Shown here: piece by piece, positions 1 to 11,881 of the stretch
Layout of the letters: each line of letters begins with the position of its first letter
Numbering within the stretch: the stretch's first letter is position 1
NCBI GenBank assembly: GCA_034509755.1
Contig: CM067550.1
Location: forward strand, 5,263,001-5,327,000
Source: Anisodus tanguticus
Lineage: Eukaryota; Streptophyta; Magnoliopsida; Solanales; Solanaceae
Reading direction: 5' to 3'
Length of the DNA: 64,000 nt
Program-made: the position numbers and the translations under genes
Notes under the pieces: model-generated
Seen by the model: the letters and a program-made list of their open reading frames with translations, nothing else
Databases searched by the model: none
Told to the model about the DNA's origin: nothing

Positions 1-284
1 GGAGTTTAAGAAATAAAAAAATACTTTTGAATCTTGTAGTCTAAAACAAATCAAAAATATTTGTGTTAGAGATATCTCGCTCAACGTAAAAGGTAAAGTT
101 TAAAGTTAAATTGTAATTAAATAAGAAATGTCTCGTTCTTTTTTAGAATGGCTAAAAAGTAAAGTGTCATATAAAGTGGGACAAAGGGAATACTTAATTT
201 TATCTTAATTAAGTAAAACGATAAGTATTTTGAGATAAATATTTTTAGTAAGGACGAAAAGTATTTTGGAACAGATGGAGTAGT
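1..284. repeat. Stowaway-like MITE fragments (two adjacent ends)
   Basis: Two MITE-like right ends occur in a row. One ends near 192 (gtgggacaaagggaatac) and one near 284 (ggaacagatggagtag). Both are diverged forms of the common plant terminal motif ...GGGACGGAGGGAGTA. The interior of the first resembles the other Stowaway-like copies in this window (13612-13841, 47490-47666). The left side is cut off by the window edge. Confidence 0.45.
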
Positions 285-689
285 AGTACTATACTTCAAA
301 AGATTATACAGTAATAACTATGGCTGGAAAGCTATTAAAAATGTTAAAAAGAAAAGGTAAGCCTGTTTAAAAACTTGCACAGAACCCTCATCACATTTTC
401 AATCTGTGTTAAATAGTGTGACTGCTGGAAATTGGTTAATTGTCTTTTGAGTGCTTTGGATGCAAGACAACCAACGTGGCTATAGATAACAACGTAAACA
501 TCAACTAGATATTCCTCATGTTGCACTGTTGATATCTAAACAGTTCTCAAATCTTAAAATTACCGGCAAAGGAAAACAAATGGCTAAAAAGGGTTGGGAA
601 AGTACAACCGAAATAGAACAAGAGGTAAAGTGCAGTAAAACTATGAGACTATGAACCCATGCAACAAAAATGCACCTATCACTTCCTTC
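285..689. other. 3' flank of the HR-like lesion-inducing gene
   Basis: No coding exon is seen. This stretch lies directly downstream of the stop codon of the minus-strand gene that ends at 690, so part of it is probably that gene's 3' untranslated region. I could not fix the polyadenylation site. Confidence 0.4.
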
Positions 690-3600
690 TTAATTTGCTT
701 TTGCCTTGGGAGCCTTCTTCTTTGAAGAGGATGATGATCTCCTGGGCATTGAGTTCTTCAGGCCGATGTAAAAGAATAGTGCACCTAACAATGCCAAGTT
801 CTGTTCGACAGAGTGAAGAGATGCAGCTCATTAATACATTGCAGATAAGACTCGTAGATAAACGGTGATTTGGTATAGTAAGTGTGACGTAATGACTTGA
901 AGAGCAATCCAATGGCTAACCTGAGAGAATTTGAAAAAAAGTTGAGCAAATTCTTTCGTGTCAAGATCATAGTTGTAGAAGTCATACAAGACAGGGGAAG
1001 CAACAGCCTGATGCAACAGCTGCATAAACAAACACGATGAAGATTAGTGATACGAAACAAGTAGGTTTAAACAAAACCTGTTCCCAAAAGAAACCCCACA
1101 AAAGCCATTATTCAAAGGAAATCCAACAAGAAAATGACACATAGTATGATACAAACCAGAAGATAAGCTCCAAGAGAGCTGCCGAAGATGAATAGAAGGC
1201 TTCCAAGACCCTTCAAAACTATGGCCCCAAAAATAAGATGTTTCATCTGTGGATCACACATATCATGTTAAGTTAGGTAGAAATAGAAAATAGATCAAAT
1301 AAGCTGAGCCAAAGTGATACCTCTACATGTGGTACTTCAAAACCAGTGTGTGTTGCCACATGCTTTGACAAAACATTGAACTTTGGTCTTAATGCCTTTG
1401 CTGCTGGCCCGCCATCAGCCCCAAATTCACTGAACCTATAACACCAGAGCAGTTGACGAATGATGCCGATTTACAAATAAAACAAAAAAACAAAGAAATC
1501 ATATCATAGTTTTGCAATTTCTCTACTACCTTACAAAAAAAGTGGAAAAACAAATAAGAGAAACGATAGGCATGTCAAATTTCTTTCTTTTCTTGATAAG
1601 TATAAGCATATTAAATATGATCAGCTGGTACACTAAATCCCAATGTTTCAGTCCAGGACAGCGTATATTTTTACTCTTCTTAAGTTCTACAGTCCAAACC
1701 ATCCAATGTATACATATCAATCAATGAACTAAGAATCAAAGCCCAGTAGCTAGGAACAGCTAGAAGACTAATTAATAATTATATGGACCGTCCAGATAAA
1801 TTCAGCTCAATCCCAAAACATTCAATGCATATCTTCTCATGAATATTCAAGAAATTTTCATCACAGAGGAGGATCATCCACGATGGTTGTTATCTTCCTT
1901 TCGAAGTCTAAATGTCTCTTGAACAATGATGCTATTGCAGAAAGCATAGCAACTACCTCCGATTGCAGATATAACTATGCGGTTGCACTCCGGTACATGT
2001 TTCACACCATTTCATTAGTTATTGCCCTCTAACATATTTCTTTTTGCCTTGATCTAACAGCTATTTGGTAGTACAGGACTAAAGAAAGAGAGTCAAAGGA
2101 GTAGGATGTGTTTTTCATATCTGATCCCAAAAACCGAAGAGGAAAGTTTATACGCAGCTTAAAACACAATGCGGCAATGAACACAAGTGATCAACTTTTT
2201 TTCAGGCTAGAAGAAGATCAGATTTTCACCACATCAAATGGTGCAAAAGAAACATTATACAAGTCATCATTGTTTCCTCTTAAGAATTGGCTTCCATACT
2301 AACAAAGATTGTACAATATAAGCTTAAGAAGTGCACCATAAAAGGATATGCTTGTTCAATCATAAGTTTAGTAATTTGTCTATTGCCAGAGAACTTCTTC
2401 TTTTACAAATGAAGCAGACATTAGATAACTCAGGAAGAACTACTATGCTTATTGATTGGGTAAGAGTATAAATAAGCTATTCCATAACAGACTCGGATGA
2501 GAGAATCGTAACAGTTTACACCATAAAACACACATACTGTACCGTGGACAGCCTTAACACTAATACCAAATCAACAATATATATTGGGCCTCACATTTAA
2601 ACTTTGTAATGTAATTCTCCTCGAGAAAATAAAACTCCAATAACAGATCAACCCTATAGGTAGTGTTTTAACATGTCAACTGCCAGCTTAATGGGCATCA
2701 TTCAATCAATGATATACACAAGAAAGTACAAAGAACATAGGCCTTGACTCAAGCTATGTAATATGTGTGCCATATAGCCAGTCGTATAGTTGTAAATCTA
2801 TATCTTGAATGGATCAATACACAGTTCCAACAAAAAGGTTCCTAACTACAACATCTAAGTCAAGAAAAAATAACTTTAAAACATTGTCATGTGTCATCAC
2901 AACCAAGTGAGTTAATTCAAATCGCAATTCCAAATCTGTTATACTAGTTCATCCACAACTTAGTGGAATCCAACTCTGGAAACAAATTAACCGAACCAAA
3001 CATTGAATTCTTGTACTTCAATTATCATATTATTTTGTGGTAGTTACAGCTCCCTTTTTTCGGTCAGCTTTATCATGCTTTTCATCGTATCATGGATTTT
3101 TTTATATTGCTTATTCTTGTGTCGAGGGTCTACCGGAAACAGCCTCCCACAACTTAGTGGAATCCAACTCTGGAAACAAATTAACCGAACCAAACATTGA
3201 ATTCTTGTACTTCAATTATCATATTATTTTGTGGTAGTTACAGCTCCCTTTTTTCAGTCAGCTTTATCATGCTTTTCATCGTATCATGGATTTTTTTATA
3301 TTGCTTATTCTTGTGTCGAGGGTATACCGGAAACAGCCTCTCCCCCCCCCCAAAAAAAAAAACTAAGTGGGATTTCACTGGGTATGTTGTTGTTGTTGTA
3401 AATATTAGCAGGATCTAGTCCCCAATGACGGAGTGTTCAAGGCATATGAGTAACAACCTAAGATCCCTGATTTGAATCTTAATTACAACACTCAGTTAGT
3501 CGATGTTAACCCATATTTCCTAACCTTGGTAGGCAGCTTTATCTAGGCACCTATCTTGAATGCCATAGCACACAAGCTGGCATATACACCATCACCTCAT

Positions 3601-4199
3601 GTAAAGAAAGTGAACTTTGAGCAAAACTCCTATGTTGCTCTAACTCTTCAAACACATCAACAGGTGTGTGCCGGAACCTCCAAAAGTAGATCATTTTTGG
3701 AGGATCCGACACAGGTGCGGCAACATTTCTAAGAGTCCGAGCAACATAGCTTAACGCAACACCAAAAAATAGCTTACAAGGAAACAACAGGTCATTTTAT
3801 CAACCAGTGTAGGACACTCTAACACCTCACCAAAAAAGAAATGGGCAGATCTGCATTGGCTAGTACAAGCAACCCAATAAAATTGCAACTTTAACCATAT
3901 TTATATAGTTAATATTTTGCGTCAAAAATTTATATGTTATTAGGTCAACATTTATTGTCAAATCTATGTATAAATTATGGATCCATCTCTAAAAACAAAG
4001 AACAAAACCCTAGCTATCCTCAATGTACACAGTACACACCCATACAGTAAAAACAAAATATAATAAAATGCAACTAAAATGAGGTAAAAAATGAAAAAGA
4101 TCAGATCTGAAGAGAGGTAAAAGAAGGTTACTCTTGATAAGCGGACAGAATGAAGACAGATACGAAGAGAAGTCTCCCAATGAAGGATATGAACGCCAT
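690..4199 (-). CDS. HR-like lesion-inducing membrane protein (HR_lesion family), 5 exons
   Basis: The spliced gene encodes 160 aa, close to the 155-160 aa of plant relatives. Exons on the minus strand, in order: 4132-4199, 1321-1435, 1157-1246, 921-1019 and 690-800. All introns are GT/AG and the frame is unbroken from ATG (4199) to TAA. Exon 1 encodes a hydrophobic N-terminus (MAFISFIGRLLFVSVFILSA). Exon 2 holds the family segment FSEFGADGGPAAKALRPKF. Exon 3 is a second membrane segment (GAIVLKGLGSLLFIFG). Exon 4 holds the conserved SPVLYDFYNYD stretch. Exon 5 gives a last hydrophobic segment and a basic Ser/Lys-rich tail (PRRSSSSSKKKAPKAKAN). The family is named for lesion formation on overexpression in tobacco; the biochemical role is unknown. 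The recognition is from memory of the family. Intron 1 is 2.7 kb and full of repeats. No clear TATA box is seen just upstream. Confidence 0.93.
2953..3340. repeat. 194-bp tandem duplication in intron 1
   Basis: Positions 2953-3146 and 3147-3340 are almost identical head-to-tail copies (offset 194), with only a few substitutions. The unit contains sequence resembling the 3' region of the RTE-type LINE found at 25579-27980, in plus orientation. Confidence 0.9.
3341..3400 (+). repeat. (GTT)n-tailed RTE/SINE 3' end
   Basis: A C-run and A-run are followed by a retroposon tail (gggatttcactgggtatg, then GTT repeats). It completes the 3' end started in the duplicated unit just to the left, so it is probably one 5'-truncated RTE or related SINE insertion with later internal duplication. 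Confidence 0.7.
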
Positions 4200-4632
4200 T
4201 AACACACGAGATTGGCTTCTCTTTTTTCTCTCTCCACAACTAGAAAAACAGAGACAAGTTCAAACAGAGACAGAAAAAACACGGATCTTCTTTGGTCCTA
4301 GGTGGTAATAATAATATTAGTAGTACAAGAGTAAAATTAAAGAAATGAGGAAATTGTTCTTCGGAGAACTCACATTTTGGTATTGAAATCTTTCTTTACT
4401 TTATTTTCTTGACTTTCCCTTCTTCTTTTTTTCACAGGGTGTTCGATTTTCAGATTAGAGTCTGACTATATTTGGATGTGTATCCTGTAGGGCCCATTTG
4501 AGAAAAACCGCTTCATAACTAGAGCTGAAACTTGAGATATGTGATTAAAGGAGGAGCAGCTCATCCGCTACACCACATTTTTTTATGGTCTTGAATTTCC
4601 ATTTATGTGCATGTCATGTCTACTATTAGTAC

Positions 4633-4876
4633 TCCCAAAACAAGTGTTACTTTAGTTGTTTTCACATCTATTAAGAAAAATAATAAATACAAGATATAAT
4701 TTACTAAATTATTCTTATTTATTAGATATTTTTTAAAATTGAATAATATTAAAGAGGACTATGTTTTAACCTTAATGGCATAATTGAAAACACTTAATCT
4801 TGAACTCCTAAAATGAAGTATTTATTTTGAGACAAAATTTTTAAGCTAAATAACACTTATTTTGAACAGAGGATAT
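4633..4876. repeat. Stowaway-like MITE, diverged
   Basis: Left end tactcccaaaacaagtg and right end cacttattttgaacagagg are imperfect inverted copies of each other, with an AT-rich interior and no coding capacity. It lies in the upstream region of the lesion-inducing-protein gene. Confidence 0.45.
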
Positions 4877-6149
4877 TTATTTCGAAATTGGATTAATTTT
4901 GAATTCTCAATAAAAAATTAATTTTAAAAATAAAGTACTCTCTGTCAAAGATAAAAGTTTATATAAAAGTAAATTATTTAGTAGTAGATGAGTTTGGATT
5001 TAGCAGAATTAATACTTTATAATTTTTATGGTCCACCTGAACTAACTTAAATTAATGCATGGTTTACTAACTTGTAAATTAACTCATTGTATTTTTGTTC
5101 CTTTTCTCACTACATATATTGGTACACAATTTAAGTAGGCGCTTGGTCATGCGTTTTTATATCATGATTTTATAATTAGATTTCAAATCATCGTTTATTT
5201 ATGTAATTTGGATAAAATTTAAACTTCAACTTCATATCATGATTTGAAATCAAATTCATCCAAAAAATGTGATTTGGGATTCTAAATCATGATTTCAATT
5301 TTTTTAAATGTAAAACTTAACTCATAAGTTTATATTTTATAAAATTAAAAAAAAAAAGATTCATGGTAGATATATTTACTAATCATGTTTTTCAACCATT
5401 TTATTAAATATTAAAAGATCTACAAGTTGGTAGTTTATGAAGAGATTGTCCACACCATGTGGGAGGATTATATTAAAGATTAAAGAATAGTTACACTACA
5501 ACTCAAGTTCAATTTTCCTTTTTATTGAACTAAAGTTCGATCAATTGATGTTGTATTTTTTTAAAGTCTTTCTAGTCAATGGCGGAGCCAAAATTTTCAC
5601 CTAAGGGGGTTCAAAATATGAAAAAGTAAACACGCGAAAAAGTCAAAAGGGTTCAACGTCTTATATATATATATACCAAACTTAGGCCGAGGATCTAAAG
5701 GGGATAACATACATGGAAGGAATTGATATATAAGGGATTGAAGAATCAATGGATAATTGAAATATGCAGAAAGCAAAGTAAGATTAACTTACAAATTAAA
5801 GTTCCAGTTAAGGATATCATAATCTTAAGGATCTGCAGGAATTTAAATCAAATAGGCGGTAGAACCGGACAAGTATTTAATGCAGGAATGTAAAGAATTT
5901 AAAAGCATGAAGTATTTAAAAGATTATGAGGTAATACCATCCATAATCATATTTATTTAAAATATTAAAACTTACAAAGATTTATATCAAGGAGATATAC
6001 CTTGGGAATTTCTAAGGTATTTTGGGAATTTCGGTTAAGGTATGTGTGGTCATATGAACTGAATCATATGAGGGGTATTTTGATCTAACTAAAGGGGATT
6101 TTTTTGGAACTCTCACTTCTCTCTATAATCTGAAAAGTATGAAAGAGAA
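4877..6149. other. Intergenic, AT-rich, no gene seen
   Basis: No coding signal. 5577-5676 matches a widespread Solanaceae interspersed repeat as I recall it (ggcggagccaaaattttcac ... gggttcaaaatatgaaaaag), ending in a short TA run. The left limit of the neighbouring pararetrovirus copy falls somewhere in this stretch and could not be fixed. Confidence 0.5.
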
Positions 6150-6193
6150 ATGTGAAAGAAAAAGTTTCTCTAACTAAGGGAGAGGGAGTCTCA

Positions 6194-6304
6194 TTTTATA
6201 GGAGTTTTACATGGCATTTTGATAATTAAAAAGCAATCTAACAATTCATCCGAGTGGAGAATAACTATTCATCCGAGTGCAGAATGACATCATCAATGAC
6301 ATCA
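6194..6304 (-). promoter_or_regulatory. Pararetrovirus-type promoter (TATA plus as-1-like pair)
   Basis: A minus-strand TATA box (CTATAAAATG, 6194-6201) has two TGACATCA boxes about 85 bp upstream. They start at 6285 and 6297, so they are 12 bp apart, the same spacing as the TGACG boxes of the as-1 element in the 35S promoter. A 19-bp direct repeat (attcatccgagtgNagaat, from 6244 and 6268) lies between. The position after the last viral frame fits a pregenomic RNA promoter. Activity is not shown. Transcription would run left, toward the gene at 4199. Confidence 0.6.
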
Positions 6305-6319
6305 TTGTTTTGGCATTTT

Positions 6320-8006
6320 CTTGAATTATTGTTGGAATCTTTGATTTTTTTAAAGTCTCTTTTTCAGACATTTTCTTTTGTCAGAATTTTGTCTGATCTC
6401 TACTCCGGGTATTTTGTCTGTTCTTGGCAATCTTTTTCAGAATCCATTGTTGCCAAAAATTGGACTATCTTCAATATCAATTTCTGGTTCTTCTTCTTCT
6501 GATGAAGAGCCTTGTTTTGATGAAGACGGTGCAAACTTTAGAATTATGGCCTGCATTTCTTCTGGATTTTTTGCCGATGCAAGCATTGAAGCCATCTGAA
6601 ATTTTTGTGAAAGGAACTAAGTGTGCTCCAGTGTTTGTAGTGATATTTGTGGTGTTTGTAGAGACACCTGTATATGAATGGACTTTCGGGCATTTAGCAA
6701 TTCCTGGACCTTTTGTGGTGTGAGGCTTGCTGGTATTTTAAAATTGTCCCACCATCGGATTTTAAATCTTCTTCTGATTGTCGGAATTTTATTTTTTGAA
6801 TAATCTACAGATCATGTGAAAACCCATGGTAAATGGAATTTGGTGTGAAAAAGGTGCAGGGGCACAAATCATTTTTCTTCTTCGGTGGGTTTATATTGGG
6901 ATTTAAAAAGGCTGAAAGATTTAGTGACTTGGGTTTTTTGTATTTTAAGGGAGGATCTGAATTGTTCCCACCATGAATTCCACCATGTTGGAAATTGTGA
7001 TGGATTACATGAGGTATCAAAATGGAAAAGCCAGGTGTGGTGTTGGTTGATATTTTGAATAAAAAATGAATTGAATCAAGTTGTTGGTAATCCCATTAAG
7101 TAAATGGAATATCAAATAATGGTTCATTTTTATGGGTATCTGAGAAATTTAGGAGTTGGGATAGATCATTCCCCCAATCGCTTGGAGCAATTACGTAAAG
7201 AATTTTGCAAATAGAATACAAGGGATCTGGGTTATTTTTATAATAATTATTTTTTATTATTGCTGATCCTGATATTTCAAGGATAGCTTGGTAAAAATAT
7301 GGGGGTTTTAAAATATCTCATGATTTGTAAAATCATCCTGGTCCAAAATAATTCTGTAATGCTAAAAAAGGGTCTTCATTAAAAAATTATTTTTCAAGAG
7401 TCACAATATTTTGAAAAAAATATTTTATGAAAAAATCAGGAGCAGGTTTTTTGGGGACTTGTGGTACCACAAGTTGATTATTTGAAAATTATTTTTGAGA
7501 AAGAGTTTTTGAAGATTCTCCTTTCTCGATTTTTGTAAATTTTTTTGAGGTTTTATCCTCTTCTGAGCTTTGAACAACTTCTTGTTTGAGAATTTGAAGT
7601 TGTAATAATGTTTGTTGTAGTTCCGAGGATTTTGCAAGGAGTTGTAGAAGGTTCTCAACAATTATTTTTATGTGTTGGAGTTGTTGGTGTTTTTTGCACA
7701 GATGTTGCGGCGTTTACATTTTTGTTTTCATCTTTCATCACTGCGTCATACCATGTCAGGGGTTTTTCGATAGGAGTTTTGGCAGGAAATTTTTCTTTTT
7801 CTTCTTTTGTTGGTTTGGAAGTGGTGGAGTTTTTGGGTGCCATGGAATTTGTTTGTTGCTGTGGTGCAACAACTGGTGTATTTATTTATCCACACATCGC
7901 TTGGACACAGTATTTCCCGAATTTTCGCATGTCCTTTCTGGATATCTTGTCCTTGTATCCCAAACAGTGTGGTAAGGGACAGTGATATGACATCTCTGCG
8001 TTGCAA
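6320..8006 (-). pseudogene. Late pararetroviral reading frame, decayed (possible transactivator)
   Basis: Open pieces on the minus strand (for example 7746-8006, 7655-7843, 7425-7661 and 6805-7020) lie in different frames but follow one another without large gaps, as in one decayed gene. Lys- and Gln-rich stretches resemble the hinge of caulimovirid inclusion-body proteins. Its place between the polyprotein remnants and the promoter is where the transactivator gene sits in that family. I see no diagnostic motif, so the function is by position only. Confidence 0.4.
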
Positions 8007-8132
8007 CTAGTATAAGGAATTTGTGGGTTTTCTCTCATGTTTTTGAGGAAATCACAAGTTAAGAGATTTTCTTTAAAGTAAAAAAATGTTAGGAATCAAT
8101 TTGTAGAAAATATTTTTGACATTTTAAATCAT

Positions 8133-9062
8133 TTAAAAAAATTCTTTGCATGCAAAGGTATCAATTAATTTGACGGAACATATATCATATGTTCTCGGTG
8201 ACTCGGGTTTCTGATCTAAAAATCTATTTCTTAATTCCTCTAGATGATAAGAATAAGTTTTTATCGGGTCGAGGTCACTAGCTTTTGGTTTTGTCCGAAA
8301 ATGGAATTTTAAATTCTTACTATTGGAATCAAAGTATATGGAATTGTTATCTACCTTATAGGGGGTGCTAAGATTTATAAACGGTGTTCCTAAGATGACA
8401 GAATCGTAGGTATTTTTGAAAGTATTTGGTAAAATCGTATTTCTATTATCCTTTTTCTCGTCAGTAAAGGATTTGAGGAGTTTGTTCAAGTAATCCTTTT
8501 GGTGTTGGATATCTATGTGCTTAACCATATCTAACGTGAATTCTTGGTCTTTGATTAAAACACATACGAGTTTTCCCTTACCCTTATCAGATTTTTCAAA
8601 TGAACTGATCGTGAGTAATTCATCTATTTGAAGGGCTTTAGTGTCTTCTGAAGACAGAGAAAAATAGTCAGGTTCTGACTCGGCGTTTGAATCGGAGGAG
8701 TCTATGAGAAGATTGGAGATTTTTTGGGTTACCATGTCGTCTAGTTTCAATTCTTGTAATTTTTTATTCATTTTACAGTATCTCAAAGTATGGCCCTTTT
8801 TGTGGCATTTGTAACATGTAATATCATTGTATTTGGAATCAGTCTTTTTGGAATTTGGTTTGTCCCTGGAATAACGAGTATTTTTATAATACTCTTCCTT
8901 AGTCCTGCTGAAGTCTCTCTTTTTGTAACATTTTGATGTACTCTTAGGGGATTTATGAGTCTTGCTACAGTTTCCTATACAACTTGGAGAGGGTTTTGTG
9001 GAATTTGTATCAAACTGTTTGCAAAAAGTACCAAGTTCGCACCTAGTTCTTTTTAGTTCCAA
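8133..9062 (-). pseudogene. Pararetroviral zinc knuckle and protease-like segment
   Basis: An open frame of 309 codons. A CX2CX4HX4C zinc knuckle lies at residues 83-96 (8775-8816), preceded by a Lys/Ser-rich region as at the C-terminus of caulimovirid coat proteins. An acidic stretch follows. Further on is an ILGTPF motif typical of the C-terminal part of caulimovirid and retroelement aspartic proteases. No catalytic D-S/T-G is visible before it, which suggests an internal deletion. The frame stops at 8133 and no reverse transcriptase follows. Confidence 0.65.
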
Positions 9063-9245
9063 TTTGAGGTGTTTTTATAATTTCATGTCTTGACAGATCT
9101 TTAGACCTTCCTTTTGAGTTACACTGACTAGTTGTCCGTATGTAAATTCACTGTAAGGTATAATAGGTTTTCCACAATTCTCATTGATTTTGTTCCTAAC
9201 CTTTTCTCCTAAGAGGATAGGTAGTCCGGCTAGGAATTTCTCTTT

Positions 9246-10375
9246 TCAAAATGGATGGTTGGAATCTTCCCTAAGCATAACTCTAGTTAAGAAAGTATTC
9301 TTGTACCATTGGTAATCACTAAGTTTTTTGCATTTAAGTTTTGAAAGTAACTCGGCGTTTTTATCCTTCAAGTGCGAAGAATATTCTATGAAGTTTAAAG
9401 AGATTGTGAGAATTAAAGTTGATACATCATTTTGTAGGGGTTCACCTTGTTCATCAAGGATTGATATTCCTTCTTCATCAATTTTGATGGAATTGATGAT
9501 GTCTTCTTTTTGTTGATCAGTGAGATAATTATCCCACCAACCTTTCAATTGACCAGAGAATCTTGCGATGAACAGTTCTGCAATGGTCTTATCTTGTGTA
9601 CCATTTTGCGTTTTGTAGGCATTTGCAGCCATGATCATTTGTTGGAGAAAACTAAGGATATTGTATTCAGTCATCCCATCTATGTTCCAATCATAAATGG
9701 ATGAGGCGTTAAAACAAGATTGAGCTAGGGGTTTTAATATTCCTAGGTCTGGAGCAGGAATTATCTGCAATTGTTGTTGTACTTGTTGTATGGGTTATTT
9801 TCAGTCTATTTTATTAACAAGTTGTGTATTATTTTGGAATTGATCTAATGTATCATCGTTATCGGAATCATATGTTAAAGTTGTTAATTTATTGGATGAT
9901 TGTGGGGTATCTGGAACAACGTGTTCTATATTAGAACTGTTGGATGCCCCAATTTTGCTCAATTGATCTTGTATAGCATGAATAAATTCAGACTTATTTT
10001 GCTGGATGTTTTTATACCATCTTTGGACACTTGAAAGGGTTTAAATATTGAGCTTTGGCTTTTCAATTTCATATCCTTAGTCGTTCATGATGAATCTATA
10101 ATGACTAAAGGGTGATTTTATATGTTTTTCCACTCTATCTAGTTGTTTTCCTAGGGTATTCAAACTGATATTGGTGAAATTATTTTGTGCGAGGATATTC
10201 TTTGTATTTGTTTTTTATCATCTGTTGGGTTTTTAAGAGGAATTGCGTCTACAGGGCAACCATGAATGTTTAGCTTAATACCTTGTAGAGGAGGGTGGTT
10301 GGACTGAACTTTCCTAGAATCAGCTAGGGTTTTCCACTCCGGTGTTTTGTTCCTAATAGTAATGGGATTTGCCAT
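9246..10375 (-). pseudogene. Pararetroviral coat-protein-like region, broken
   Basis: A frame opens with ATG at 10375, 17 bp after the stop of the movement-protein frame, and is interrupted before resuming at 9770-9246. The 9246-9770 piece has an LKGWWDNYL motif, seen in the capsid domain of caulimovirids and related gag proteins. Downstream the frame shifts again before the zinc-knuckle segment at 9062. It cannot encode a whole capsid protein as it stands. Confidence 0.6.
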
Positions 10376-10392
10376 TTTAGAAAAGGGATATT

Positions 10393-11621
10393 CTATGGAA
10401 TGTCCTTGTATTTAAAAAGGTTTTGAAGAACCAATTTTTTTTCTAGGTTGTATTTTTCATAAAAATCATTTTGTAGGAATTTCTTATCAATTTGGAATTC
10501 TTTTTCTAAAACACCAATTTCGCTTACTATGTTCTCTGTTATCGAAGAAAATGTTGGACTAGTAGGTTCTTGGTCCTCTATCTTTTCTCTAACAGTGAAA
10601 TTTTCATAAACGGGTCTAGGTATTTCATTGGTGTAGTCTACGTTTCTTAGATTGGATAAATCTGACGTAGAATGTCTAGGTTTTGTTTTGTAAGGAGTAT
10701 TTATTGCTGAAGTAATTTGTGAGATTCTTCTTAAGTCTAGGATTTCTACGGAACTTGTATCATCGTATCTACTACTCGTAGATCTTCTATGGAACGATAG
10801 ACTAACTCTACCATCCTGGTATTGGGTTATTTCTCTAAGATGGGTATTTGGTTGTGAAGTTCCTATAGATTCTGGTTTAACTACTCCTTCCAGGATCCAT
10901 TCGTCTGGTAGGGTAATATCTTTCCACCTAATAGGTCTTGGTATTACGGTGTTAGATCTTAAAAGATCTGTTTGTAAAAGAAAGGTTTCACCTTTCTTAC
11001 TATGGTATCTGACCTTTGTGGCAAAAGCAGACGTCATAGCTTTGTAATGGATTATAAAAATTATTGCTACATGAATTGATCCTTCAAGCATTTGGTAATT
11101 GTGTGTCTTTATCTGTAAGACAAAAGATTTTTGGATATTTTTATCATTGAGGGGTACTGAGAAATTTGGGTAACAATCAAAATATATTGATCTTGTGCAG
11201 AGACTAGACTCAACAGAACTCAATAAGGAATCTTCAAAATTTGTGGATGTTGCATCTCTTAAGATAGTAAGGATTGAAGTGTTTAGTCCTTCATTAGTAA
11301 GGGGTTTTATCTCTACTTGGATTTGTAATTTCTTTCTTTGTGTTTTTTCAAGGAATTTTGAGAAAACAATTGGATTGTTTCAAAGGGCTGAGATAATTGG
11401 ATATCTCTTTCCTCTGTTTTGATGGTGAAATCTGTTTTGAAAAAATGGTATTTGGAATTTTTGTAAATATGATCTCGATTTACTCTCGGTATTTCTCAAT
11501 TATCAAACGATTTTTCAAAATCTTGTATAACGATTTCTCCCGAGTTTATTATTTTCTTTGAATCTATGGAAGAAGATGAACCAAAATCACAAGAAGTAGA
11601 TCTGTTGAGAAACGGATCCAT
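10393..11621 (-). pseudogene. Pararetroviral movement-protein-like region
   Basis: A start codon at 11621 begins a short Ser-rich N-terminus. A stop lies shortly after it, and the frame then runs open from 11223 to 10393 (276 codons). The open part is placed and composed like a 30K-superfamily movement protein. It sits first in the gene order, as in caulimovirids where the movement domain precedes the capsid. The family call rests on order and general resemblance, not on a diagnostic residue. Confidence 0.5.
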
Positions 11622-11804
11622 GTTATAAAACTCCTATAACAAAGCACTTGGATTCTTCCTACAATCAAAGGCGTTTCACGGAGTATGACTGCCTACACAC
11701 CTGAGTACTTACTAACCCCGGACCATCATAAGCAAAAAACCTCGGAAGAACCTAAACCTCTAACAAGGAATTTCATCTGATCTGGACATGTCTCTCTCTC
11801 TATA

Positions 11805-11806
<2 letters not shown>

Positions 11807-11878
<72 letters not shown>
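11807..11878. repeat. (TA)n microsatellite, about 72 bp
   Basis: Uninterrupted TA dinucleotides, preceded by CT repeats. It lies about 170 bp from the first viral start codon, at the edge of the pararetrovirus copy. Confidence 0.98.

Positions 11879-11881
<3 letters not shown>

Larger units (their letters stand above)
6150..11640 (-). mobile_element. Endogenous pararetrovirus (Caulimoviridae) remnant
   Basis: Read on the minus strand from right to left, this holds a movement-protein-like frame, a coat-protein-like frame, a CCHC zinc knuckle with a protease-like end, a further degraded frame, and a promoter. That is the gene order of caulimovirids. Reverse transcriptase and RNase H are not found, so the copy has lost its replication core. 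Stop codons and frame changes interrupt most genes. There are no LTRs, as expected for this family. The right edge lies beside a long (TA)n tract. Solendovirus-like affinity is only a guess from the host group. Limits are approximate. Confidence 0.75.

Noticed and set aside
659..1060. Several overlapping frames on both strands around 659-1060, including some that start with Met
   Set aside because: They are shadows of the last two exons of the HR-like lesion-inducing gene, read through introns or in the wrong frame.
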